From JAAXHF01 sp965242605 (GTDB lineage: Bacteria; Desulfobacterota; Binatia; Bin18), in NCBI GenBank assembly GCA_965242605.1, contig CBDESS010000001.1, positions 868,001 to 932,000 of the forward strand: a stretch of DNA of 64,000 nucleotides, written 5' to 3'. Shown piece by piece: positions 33,126 through 41,103 of the stretch; the first letter of the stretch is position 1; each line of letters starts with the position of its first letter. A program made the translations under genes and the position numbers. The notes under the pieces were generated by a model that saw nothing but the letters and a program-made list of their open reading frames with translations, made no database searches and was not told the DNA's origin.

Positions 33126-34400
33126 ATGAATACCGTTACCGGTTTACGCTGTCGCGAGTGCGGACGGGACTATCCTGTCGCTCCCCTCCATGTGTGTGAC
33201 ATGTGTTTTGGGCCGCTCGAAGTAGAGTATGACTACGCCCTCGTCCGCCGCACCATGTCTCGCCGGACGGTTGCCGGCCGGCCGGCCTCGCTGTGGCGTT
33301 ACCACGAACTCCTGCCCCTCAGCCGACCGCCGACAATCGGCCTCCACAGCGGCTTTACCCCACTGCTCAAAGCCGACCGGCTGGCCGCCACCCTCGGCCT
33401 CAAAGAGCTGTATGTCAAAGACGATTCGGTCAATCATCCGACATTTTCGTACAAAGACCGGGTCGTCTCGGTCGCGCTGTCCAAAGCGATCGAGTTTGGC
33501 TTTGAGACGGTGTCGTGTGCCTCAACCGGCAATCTGGCCAACTCGGTCTCGGCTCACGCGGCCCGGGCCGGGTTGCGCTGCTGCATTTTTATTCCAGCCG
33601 ACCTCGAACAGGGCAAGGTCGTGGGCTCAATGGTCTATGGCACGCAGACGGTCGCCATCCGTGGCAACTACGACGACGTGAACCGGCTGTGCAGCGAGAT
33701 TGCCGATAAATATGGCTGGGCGTTTGTCAACATCAACATCCGGCCGTATTACACCGAAGGGGCCAAGACCTACGGTTTTGAGATTGCCGAGCAGCTCGGC
33801 TGGCGTCTGCCCCAGCACATTGTTGTGCCAACCGCGGGCGGTACGATTCTGCCCAGGGTGGCCAAGGCGTTTGAGGAACTCCAGACAGTCGGTCTGGTTG
33901 AGGGCGGACCACGACCCAGAATTTATACCGCCCAGGCCGCCGGGTGTGCGCCGGTTGTCACCGCACTGCACGAAGGCACAGACCTGATCGCTCCAGTCAA
34001 GCCGAACACGCTTGCCAAGTCAATCGCCATTGGCAACCCGGCCGACGGCTATGATGTACTCCAGGCGGTCCGCGAGTCGGGCGGCTGGGGCGAGGCGGTA
34101 ACAGACGAAGAAATTGTGGCCGGGATTCAACTGCTGGCCCACACCGAGGGGGTTTTTACCGAGCCGGCCGGCGGCACGACCGTGGCAGTGACCAAAAAGC
34201 TGATTGAGCAGAGACGTATTCCGTGCGACGAGGCGATTGTGATCTGTATTACCGGCAACGGCTATAAGACCATCGAGGCGGTCGCTGGACAGCTGCCCGA
34301 ACCGCAGACCATAGACGCCCGCCTGGCCGAGTTTGACGCCCTGTACCGGACGACCACACCGCCGGAAAAAGTTCACGCCGCGGAATTGCATTCATCATAG
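33126..34400 (+). CDS. thrC: Threonine synthase
   Basis: 424 residues, ATG at 33126 behind TTTGAGGGA. A PLP fold-type II enzyme that converts O-phosphohomoserine to threonine. An N-terminal zinc ribbon (CRECGRDYP, CDMCFGPLE) precedes the catalytic domain. The PLP lysine is in TFSYKDRVV, and the phosphate loop is CASTGNLANSV. It lies between two E1-like genes and a ubiquitin-like sulfur carrier. Related fold-type II enzymes (Mycobacterium CysM) take sulfur from such a carrier, so a sulfur-transfer role on O-phosphohomoserine is a possible alternative. Nothing in the sequence itself departs from ordinary ThrC. Confidence 0.92.
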   Translation: MNTVTGLRCRECGRDYPVAPLHVCDMCFGPLEVEYDYALVRRTMSRRTVAGRPASLWRYHELLPLSRPPTIGLHSGFTPLLKADRLAATLGLKELYVKDDSVNHPTFSYKDRVVSVALSKAIEFGFETVSCASTGNLANSVSAHAARAGLRCCIFIPADLEQGKVVGSMVYGTQTVAIRGNYDDVNRLCSEIADKYGWAFVNINIRPYYTEGAKTYGFEIAEQLGWRLPQHIVVPTAGGTILPRVAKAFEELQTVGLVEGGPRPRIYTAQAAGCAPVVTALHEGTDLIAPVKPNTLAKSIAIGNPADGYDVLQAVRESGGWGEAVTDEEIVAGIQLLAHTEGVFTEPAGGTTVAVTKKLIEQRRIPCDEAIVICITGNGYKTIEAVAGQLPEPQTIDARLAEFDALYRTTTPPEKVHAAELHSS

Positions 34401-34446
34401 AAAACCGTCACAGTGAGGAAAACTCTGCTATGAGGAGGTGTCCGGT

Positions 34447-34755
34447 ATGAGTGTCCAAGTGCGGATACCAACCCCCCTGCGTCGTTTCACCGGCGGTGCC
34501 GAAGAAGTCAGGGCAGAGGGCGAGACGATCTCTGCTGTGGTCAACGATATCGAACAGAACCACCCGGGTATTAAAGAGCGGATTTGTGACGACCAGGGGA
34601 ATATCCGCCGCTTTGTCAATGTCTTTGTGAACGGCGACGACATCCGTTTTTCAGACAATCTTGACACAGCCCTCAAAGACGGCGACGAGGTCTCTATTGT
34701 CCCGGCCATCGCCGGAGGAAGCGGCTCACACGACCGAAAAAATGCGATCGCGTAA
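34447..34755 (+). CDS. MoaD/ThiS/CysO-like sulfur carrier with C-terminal tail
   Basis: 102 residues with a beta-grasp fold pattern (VQVRIPTPLRRFTGG, FVNVFVNGDDIR, LKDGDEVSIVPAIAGG). The ATG at 34447 follows AGGAGG. Carriers of this family end in Gly-Gly, whose carboxylate becomes a thiocarboxylate sulfur donor. Here GG is at residues 90-91 and is followed by 11 more residues (SGSHDRKNAIA). A protease must remove this tail, as for Wolinella HcyS, or the protein is inactive. No JAMM/M67 protease gene is adjacent. The flanking E1-like, thrC and cysD genes point to Cys or Met sulfur assimilation rather than molybdopterin synthesis. Confidence 0.88.
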   Translation: MSVQVRIPTPLRRFTGGAEEVRAEGETISAVVNDIEQNHPGIKERICDDQGNIRRFVNVFVNGDDIRFSDNLDTALKDGDEVSIVPAIAGGSGSHDRKNAIA

Positions 34756-34773
34756 AGGCCTGCCCCCGCTCTC

Positions 34774-35550
34774 ATGGTTCTCATGCTGTCTGAGGCCCAA
34801 ATCGAACGCTACAGCCGTCAAATCATCCTGCCCCAGTTGGGCGGCAAAGGCCAGGAAACACTGCTGCGGGCCAGGGTACTGGTGAACGGCGGCACCCTCC
34901 AGACAACGACCCTGCTGTACCTGGCGGCTGCCGGAGTCGGAACCATCGGGCTCCGCGGCGGCGAGCGGCCGGCAGTCTTTTCGGCCTTTGCCGGCAAAGT
35001 GGACAATGATGACCACCAGACCAGGAAGAGATCGTCGTCTGCTTTGGGCGAGCCGGCCGACCCGGTCGCAGCCACCCTCAGGCGTTTGAACCCGGACTGT
35101 CGCATCGTGCGGCACGGGGCGGATGCGGCCCCGTCCGCCGCCCATGACTTGGGCTATGACCTGGTGGTATCCGAGCCTGGCACGCTTGTGGACCACTGCG
35201 GCAGGCTCGGCCAGCCCGTATGTTGCAGCTGGGCTCCACCCTCGCAGCGACGCTTGTTTGTGGGGCGGGCCGGGCCGGACACGGCCTGCTGGGCGTGTCT
35301 GCCGGCTGAGCAAAAGAGCGGCACGCCGGAGCATGACGGCGCGGTGTTTGCGCGGCTGGCCGACCTGTTCTGGGGGGCATTCCAGGCTACTGAAGCCCTG
35401 AAATGCCTGATCGGGCTCAGCCCTCCTTCACCGAGCCGGGTGTTTGCGTGTCAGTTTCCCCAGTTCCGCTTCAGCGACTGGCTAGTCGACAAAGACCCCG
35501 ACTGCGCGGTGTGCGGCCAGCCCCCCCACATGGGACAAGAGACCCGATGA
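34774..35550 (+). CDS. E1-like protein with arginine-finger arm but degenerate ATP loop
   Basis: 258 residues, start at 34774 or 34783. The N-terminus is a classic MoeB arm: IERYSRQIILPQLGGKGQE. At the position of the GxGGxG nucleotide loop it reads VLVNGGTLQTTTLL. The conserved Asp (DATD/DCTD) and NLQRQ segment are also gone. Two zinc pairs (CWAC, CAVC) and FWGAFQATEALKCLIG remain, so the fold is kept. This looks like a pseudo-E1 that cannot bind ATP but can offer its arginine finger to the arm-less E1 encoded at 32324. Its stop overlaps the cysD start (ATGA), showing tight operon linkage. Confidence 0.8.
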   Translation: MVLMLSEAQIERYSRQIILPQLGGKGQETLLRARVLVNGGTLQTTTLLYLAAAGVGTIGLRGGERPAVFSAFAGKVDNDDHQTRKRSSSALGEPADPVAATLRRLNPDCRIVRHGADAAPSAAHDLGYDLVVSEPGTLVDHCGRLGQPVCCSWAPPSQRRLFVGRAGPDTACWACLPAEQKSGTPEHDGAVFARLADLFWGAFQATEALKCLIGLSPPSPSRVFACQFPQFRFSDWLVDKDPDCAVCGQPPHMGQETR

Positions 35551-36473
35551 AAACAGACGACGCGCAGGCGCGTGGGTTGACCCACTTACGCAGTCTTGAG
35601 GCCGAAAGCATCCATATTATCCGGGAGGTGGCCGCCGAGTTTGAAAATCCGGTCATGTTGTACTCTATCGGCAAGGATTCGGCGGTCATGCTCCACCTGG
35701 CGCGCAAAGCCTTTTATCCGGGCAAACTCCCGTTTCCACTCCTCCACGTTGACACGACCTGGAAGTTTCGGGACATGATCGCCTTTCGCGACTCGTATGT
35801 CCGACACGAGTTAGGCTTGGAACTGATCGTATACATCAACGAAGAGGGCCGCCGAGCCGGGATCAATCCGTTCACCCACGGCTCAAAAAAACACACCGAC
35901 ATTATGAAGACCGAGGCTCTCAAACAGGCACTCGATCGCTACCGTTTTGACGCCGCCTTTGGCGGTGCCCGGCGCGATGAAGAAAAGTCACGGGCCAAAG
36001 AGCGGGTGTATTCGTTTCGGGACAGCAAGCACCGCTGGGACCCGAAAAATCAGCGTCCCGAGCTGTGGAACATCTACAACGCGACCATTGACAAGGGCGA
36101 GAGCATCCGGGTGTTTCCGCTGTCAAACTGGACCGAGCTTGACGTGTGGCAGTATGTCTACCTGGAGCAGATCCCACTCGTCCCACTGTACTATGCCAGG
36201 AAACGGCCGGTTGTTGACCGGGACGGGGTGTGGATCATGGTTGATGACGAGCGGATGCCGCTGCGGCCGGGGGAAAAACCGCAGATGAAGATGGTCCGCT
36301 TTCGCACCCTGGGCTGCTATCCCCTGACCGGCGCGGTGGAATCCCAGGCAGATACCTTGCCGCTGATTATTCAAGAGATGCTGCTGACCAGGCACTCAGA
36401 GCGTCAGGGCCGGGTCATCGACTTTGACCAGGCGGGTTCAATGGAAGAGAAGAAAAAAGAGGGCTATTTCTAG
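35547..36473 (+). CDS. cysD: Sulfate adenylyltransferase subunit 2
   Basis: 308 residues of the PAPS reductase-like ATP pyrophosphatase family. The start at 35547 (MKTDDAQ) overlaps the preceding stop; a longer frame from 35403 is not family-like. The PP-loop is SIGKDSAVMLHLA; AFGGARRDEEKSRAKER and FPLSNWTELDVWQYV are diagnostic. With CysN it makes APS from sulfate and ATP. The gene is directly followed by cysNC. Confidence 0.95.
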   Translation: MKTDDAQARGLTHLRSLEAESIHIIREVAAEFENPVMLYSIGKDSAVMLHLARKAFYPGKLPFPLLHVDTTWKFRDMIAFRDSYVRHELGLELIVYINEEGRRAGINPFTHGSKKHTDIMKTEALKQALDRYRFDAAFGGARRDEEKSRAKERVYSFRDSKHRWDPKNQRPELWNIYNATIDKGESIRVFPLSNWTELDVWQYVYLEQIPLVPLYYARKRPVVDRDGVWIMVDDERMPLRPGEKPQMKMVRFRTLGCYPLTGAVESQADTLPLIIQEMLLTRHSERQGRVIDFDQAGSMEEKKKEGYF

Positions 36474-36495
36474 TCTTCGCCGGAAGCCGCCGACC

Positions 36496-38475
36496 ATGTC
36501 GCATCAATCCGGACTCATCGCCACTGATATCGAAGCCTACCTGGCCCAACACGAACGCAAAGACCTGCTGCGTTTCCTGACCTGCGGGAGTGTAGATGAC
36601 GGCAAGAGTACCCTGATCGGCCGCCTGCTGTACGACTCAAAGCTGATCTACGAAGACCAGCTTGACGCGATTAAAAAAGACTCGCAGCGCTACGGAACCA
36701 CCGACTCGGAGTTTGACCCCGCGCTGTTGACCGACGGACTCAAGGCCGAGCGTGAGCAAGGCATCACCATTGATGTTGCCTACCGCTATTTTTCCACCGC
36801 CCGACGCAAGTTCATTATCGCCGACACGCCCGGCCACGAGCAGTACACGCGCAATATGGCCACCGGGGCTTCGACCTGTGACCTGGCCATTATTCTGATT
36901 GACGCCCGCCACGGCGTGCTGACCCAGACCCGCCGCCACAGTTTTATCGCCTCGCTGCTGGGCATCACACACATCATCGTCGCAGTCAACAAGATGGACC
37001 TCGTCGCCTACAGTCAGGAGGTGTTTGACGCCATTGTGGCCGACTACTCCGCCTTTGCCGCCCGGCTGGAGCTGGGCGATATCCGCTTCATCCCCCTGTC
37101 CGCCCTGCGGGGTGACAATGTGGTCGCCCAGAGCGAGGCCATGCCGTGGTACCAGGGCACAACCCTGATGTATCTGCTGGAGCATGTGCATATTGCCTCA
37201 GACCTGAATCTGATCGACTTTCGGCTGCCGGTCCAGTACGTCAACCGCCCGGATGCGAGCTTCCGCGGCTATTGCGGCACAATTGCCGGCGGGATTGTGC
37301 GGCCAGGCGACGAGGTCATGGTGCTGCCGTCACAGAAAACGAGCCGGGTCAGGTCGATTCTCACCTTTGACGGAGCACTTGACGAAGCCGGCGCTCCGTT
37401 GGCCGTGACCCTGACCCTGGAGGACGAAGTCGATATCAGCCGGGGCGATATCCTGGTCCACCCCAACAACCGACCGCTGGAGGCAAACAGCTTTGAGGCT
37501 ATGGTGGTGTGGATGGCCGAAGAGCCGATGCAGCCGGGCAAAGCCTACCAGATTAAACACGCCACGCTCAAAACCCCCGGCAGCGTCAGCGCGGTCCGCT
37601 ACCGCATGAACATCAATACCCTGCACCGTGAGGCGGCCAACGGGCTGCGGCTGAACGAAATCGGCCGCTGCGTGTTTGAACTGGAAAAACGGCTCGCCTT
37701 TGACCCCTACCGCAAAAATCGGGCGACCGGTGCCTTCATCATCATTGACCGCCTGAGCAATAACACGGTTGGGGCCGGCATGGTCATCGACCGGGTTCCT
37801 CAGGACAGCGTTGTGGAACGCCGCCCGGCCGTCCATAGGCGCATCGTGTCAACAGACCGAGGGGAAGGCCACACGATGCGTCCTCTCCGGCCCGAGACCG
37901 GCCTGGTATCGCGCACCGAGCGAGAAACCGCCCTCGGTCAACGCGCGCTCACCGTGTGGCTGACCGGTCTGTCGGGTTCGGGCAAGTCCTCAATCGCCCA
38001 GGCTCTGGAAAAGCGTCTGCACGAGGCGGGATTCCATGCATTCCGTCTGGACGGCGACAGCCTGCGCTCTGGCCTCAACCAGGACCTGGGCTTTTCAGCC
38101 GACGCACGGACCGAGAACATCCGGCGGATCGGAGAGGTCGCCAGCCTGTTCAATCAGGCCGGGCTGATTGTACTGGTACCAGTGATTTCTCCCTTTCGCG
38201 CCGACCGCCGCCGGGCGCAGGAGACGGTCGGGCCGGAGCGTTTCTTTGAGGTCCATGTCGACGCGCCGCTCGAGGTGTGTGAGCGACGAGACGTGAAAGG
38301 CTTATACCGCAAGGCCCGGGCCGGAGACATCGCCGAGTTCACCGGCATCTCCTCGCCGTATGAACCCCCGGACAATCCGGCCCTGCGTATTCAGACCGCC
38401 GACCGGACGGTCGAGGCGTGCGCCGACGAGGTTTTTGCCGCGATTGTGGGCCGGCTCAGGCCGGGCCGCGGATGA
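36496..38475 (+). CDS. cysNC: Bifunctional sulfate adenylyltransferase subunit 1 / APS kinase (CysN-CysC fusion)
   Basis: 659 residues. Residues about 1-440 are the CysN GTPase: GSVDDGKSTLIGRLLYD (P-loop), ADTPGHEQYTRNM and NKMDLV. From about 480 the APS kinase follows with its P-loop LTGLSGSGKSSIA and the RLDGDSLRSGLNQDLGFS segment. Together the protein drives APS formation by GTP hydrolysis and then phosphorylates APS to PAPS. The linker (residues about 448-463, RRIVSTDRGEGHTMR) is a translated palindromic repeat, copy F. The start at 36496 (MSHQSG) is preferred over 36424, which overlaps cysD. No PAPS reductase is nearby. Its end overlaps glk by 20 bases. Confidence 0.95.
   Translation: MSHQSGLIATDIEAYLAQHERKDLLRFLTCGSVDDGKSTLIGRLLYDSKLIYEDQLDAIKKDSQRYGTTDSEFDPALLTDGLKAEREQGITIDVAYRYFSTARRKFIIADTPGHEQYTRNMATGASTCDLAIILIDARHGVLTQTRRHSFIASLLGITHIIVAVNKMDLVAYSQEVFDAIVADYSAFAARLELGDIRFIPLSALRGDNVVAQSEAMPWYQGTTLMYLLEHVHIASDLNLIDFRLPVQYVNRPDASFRGYCGTIAGGIVRPGDEVMVLPSQKTSRVRSILTFDGALDEAGAPLAVTLTLEDEVDISRGDILVHPNNRPLEANSFEAMVVWMAEEPMQPGKAYQIKHATLKTPGSVSAVRYRMNINTLHREAANGLRLNEIGRCVFELEKRLAFDPYRKNRATGAFIIIDRLSNNTVGAGMVIDRVPQDSVVERRPAVHRRIVSTDRGEGHTMRPLRPETGLVSRTERETALGQRALTVWLTGLSGSGKSSIAQALEKRLHEAGFHAFRLDGDSLRSGLNQDLGFSADARTENIRRIGEVASLFNQAGLIVLVPVISPFRADRRRAQETVGPERFFEVHVDAPLEVCERRDVKGLYRKARAGDIAEFTGISSPYEPPDNPALRIQTADRTVEACADEVFAAIVGRLRPGRG
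37838..37883. repeat. Palindromic repeat, copy F (in the cysN-cysC linker)
   Basis: Arms GGCGCATCGTGT (37838-37849) and ACACGATGCGTCC (37871-37883) around the family centre (caacagaccgaggggaaggc). The plus strand reads RIVSTDRGEG in frame, the same frame as in pth and ispE. Confidence 0.85.
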
Positions 38476-39466
38476 GTTGCAGCGCAGCCTGGGCGGCCCC
38501 GATTTGAGAAGCCTTGGGGTTGAGCACAATCCACACCGGGATCTCGTCCATCAGCGGGGCAAAGCGTCCCTTGTCCACAAACGCCCGCATAAACGCGCCG
38601 TGGCCGACTCTGGGCAACAGCCTGGTGATAATCCCGCCCCCGACATACACGCCGCCCAGACTCATCACGGTCAACGCCAGATTCCCGGCCTGCGCGCCGT
38701 AGATGCTCAGAAAAATGTCAACCGCGGCCTCACAGGCAGGACACGCCCCGCTCACCCCAGCCTGGCCGACAACCGCCGCCGGCTCCTCAGTCTGCATCCG
38801 CTCAGCCACCCCGGCGGCCAGGGCCCGGCCCTCTTCCTCAACCAAAAAGCGGTAGAGGTGGACCAGACCCGGCCCGGATAAGAGCCGCTCATAGGAGACC
38901 CGCGCGTAGCGCCGGCGCAGAGAGCCGAACAAGCGGTCTTCGAGCGCATTGCGGGGGGCAAAATCGACGTGGCCGCCCTCAGTCGCCGCGGCCCGGTACC
39001 GCTGGCCGTCCCAGAACAGAAAAGCCTGGCCCAGCCCCGTACCCGCGGCAATGACCGCGCGGTGGCCGGGCCGTCCACGGCCCGGGTTGAGGCTCTGGAG
39101 TTCAGCCGGGGCGAGGGAGAGGGCCCCATACGCCGTGGCCTCGAGGTCGTTCATCAGCCGGACCCGAGCGCCGCCAAGGTGGGCAGCCAGACGGCTCGCT
39201 TCAACCTGCCAGGCCAGGTTTGTGGCGGCCACTTGTCCGTCCAGAACCGGGCCGGCAATCCCAAACGCGGCGGCGCAGACAGGCTCTTGGCCGAGGAAGG
39301 CGTCAAGCACCTCCTCCAGGCCCGGATAGCGCGAACTGGGAAAAGACGCCTCACGCACCGGGCTCATCGCCCGGCCCTGTTCCTCAGCAGCCTGGCCTGT
39401 AGCGTGGTAGAGGGCCAGATTGGTTTTCGTCCCGCCAATATCCCCAGCGACAATATAGCTGCTCAT
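38456..39466 (-). CDS. glk: Glucokinase
   Basis: 336 residues of the Glk family (ROK-unrelated, E. coli type). The ATP phosphate loop is GDIGGTKTNLALY, the glucose-site motif MNDLEATAYG includes the catalytic Asp, and AAGTGLGQAF and TEGGHVDFAP complete it. The C-terminal VYVGGGIITRLLP is the adenosine motif. It phosphorylates glucose to glucose-6-phosphate, which could feed the dTDP-sugar genes next door. It is convergent with cysNC. Confidence 0.93.
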   Translation of the reverse strand: MSSYIVAGDIGGTKTNLALYHATGQAAEEQGRAMSPVREASFPSSRYPGLEEVLDAFLGQEPVCAAAFGIAGPVLDGQVAATNLAWQVEASRLAAHLGGARVRLMNDLEATAYGALSLAPAELQSLNPGRGRPGHRAVIAAGTGLGQAFLFWDGQRYRAAATEGGHVDFAPRNALEDRLFGSLRRRYARVSYERLLSGPGLVHLYRFLVEEEGRALAAGVAERMQTEEPAAVVGQAGVSGACPACEAAVDIFLSIYGAQAGNLALTVMSLGGVYVGGGIITRLLPRVGHGAFMRAFVDKGRFAPLMDEIPVWIVLNPKASQIGAAQAALQLIRGPA

Positions 39467-40017
39467 AGGCTGTTCTCCTGCAAAGGCATCCTGCTCCGCT
39501 GTCCCGCGGCGCTAGCATACCACACCTATCGTTGGTATTTTTCGGGGCGGTGGCTCTGGATAACCCAAGAGGAACGACGGAGAAGACGCTGGCCCCTGCT
39601 GCTCGTTACTATTACAGGCGTGTCGGCATCGACAATTGGCGCTCATCCCTGTGATGGTGGGTTCAGTGGTAGCAGATTTCGGCTTCAAGGTGGATGGCAT
39701 GAATGCCGCAACAACTGTGACCTGTGGGGAATGGAGCGTGGAGAGGACCATTGGCCTCAACCTCGAAACCCTGACAACCCTGGAAGGAAGGAACAAGACT
39801 CAGGTTATGGACTCTCTCGATGTCCATGACTCCAGCCTGGCCAACAGGCTGGGAAGATATCCTTGTCGCCGTGTCACAAAAACCAGGCCAATAGACGGGC
39901 TTTCATGCCAGGGAAGAAGAGGCATTTCCACCCGTCTATGGCGGTCTGTGTGACGAATTCAGGCAAGCTGCAGGACCAGGACGAACACCACCAGGACGAG
40001 TGGAGACAGACACACGC
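39467..40017. other. Gene-poor region with an inverted repeat
   Basis: I see no convincing gene here. Frames exist (for example 39636-39953 on the plus strand from TTG) but lack ribosome sites and family features, and composition is less GC-rich than the neighbours. An imperfect inverted repeat is present: ATAGACGGG (39891-39899) and CCCGTCTAT (39931-39939), with a small inner GCC/GGC pair. It may be the remains of a decayed gene plus the leader of rfbB. Confidence 0.5.
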
Positions 40018-41103
40018 ATGGAGACTCTACTGGTAACGGGCGGAGCGGGGTTTATCGGGAGTAATTTTGTCCGCTATGCCTTGACCCACACCGAGGCCCG
40101 GGTCGTGGTTGTAGATAAGCTGAGCTATGCCGGCAACTTGGCCAACCTGGCAGATGTGCAGAGCCAGCCGCGCTTTCGGTTTATTCGGGCCGATATCGCC
40201 GACCGCGAGGCCATGCGCGGCCTTGTCCTCGACAGCCAGCCCCAGGCGATTATGCATTTTGCCGCCGAGACCCACGTTGACCGCTCGATCGACGGGCCGT
40301 GGCCGTTTATTGAGACCAATGTTGTCGGCACCCTCTCGCTGCTTGAAGCCGCCCGGCACTACTGGACGGGGCTGCCGGCCGAGCAACAGGCGGCCTTCCG
40401 TTTTGTGCATATCTCGACCGACGAGGTGTACGGGACTTTGGGCTGCACCGGCCTGTTTTCAGAAACGACCGCGTATGCGCCGAACTCGCCCTATGCGGCC
40501 TCAAAGGCCGGGGCCGACCACCTGGTCCGGGCCTACCGGGCGAGCTACGCGCTGCCAACCCTGATGACCAACTGCTCCAACAATTACGGGCCGTATCAAT
40601 TCCCGGAAAAGCTGATTCCGCTCGTAGTCTTGAACGCCCTCCAGGGCAAGCCGCTGCCGGTGTACGGCGACGGGGGGAATATCCGCGACTGGCTCCACGT
40701 TGAAGACCACTGCGCCGGTCTGCTGCTGGTGCTGCAACACGGCAGAACAGGCGAGCGCTATAATATCGGCGGCGGCAATGAGCGCACCAATCTGGAGATT
40801 GTTGACCGGCTCTGCGCGTGTCTTGAGGCCGCTTTTCCGGCCGCCCACAACCCGAACCTGGGCCAGGCCAGCTATGCAGCACTGAAAACCTTTGTCCCCG
40901 ACCGGCCGGGCCATGACCGCCGCTACGCCATTGACGCGACCAAGATGCGGACCGAGCTCGGCTGGCGGCCCAGTTACGGTCTTGAGCGCGGCCTGCAACA
41001 CACGGTCGAGTGGTATCTCTCGCATCGGGAGTGGTGTGAGATAGTGCTGGCCGGCAAAGACCAGGGCCAGCGCTTAGGACTCGGACCGCGGGGGCGCGTA
41101 TGA
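40018..41103 (+). CDS. rfbB: dTDP-glucose 4,6-dehydratase
   Basis: 361 residues of the extended SDR family. NAD loop is VTGGAGFIGSNFVRYAL; the catalytic triad lies in HISTDEVYG (Thr, Asp, Glu) and YAASKAGAD (Tyr, Lys). It makes dTDP-4-keto-6-deoxyglucose. The ATG at 40018 gives the usual N-terminus (METLLVTGG); a GTG at 40000 is possible. Its stop overlaps the rfbA start. Confidence 0.95.
   Translation: METLLVTGGAGFIGSNFVRYALTHTEARVVVVDKLSYAGNLANLADVQSQPRFRFIRADIADREAMRGLVLDSQPQAIMHFAAETHVDRSIDGPWPFIETNVVGTLSLLEAARHYWTGLPAEQQAAFRFVHISTDEVYGTLGCTGLFSETTAYAPNSPYAASKAGADHLVRAYRASYALPTLMTNCSNNYGPYQFPEKLIPLVVLNALQGKPLPVYGDGGNIRDWLHVEDHCAGLLLVLQHGRTGERYNIGGGNERTNLEIVDRLCACLEAAFPAAHNPNLGQASYAALKTFVPDRPGHDRRYAIDATKMRTELGWRPSYGLERGLQHTVEWYLSHREWCEIVLAGKDQGQRLGLGPRGRV

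Noticed and set aside
39636..39953. Possible 105-codon gene from TTG
   Set aside because: No ribosome site, no family pattern, and codon use unlike the neighbours.
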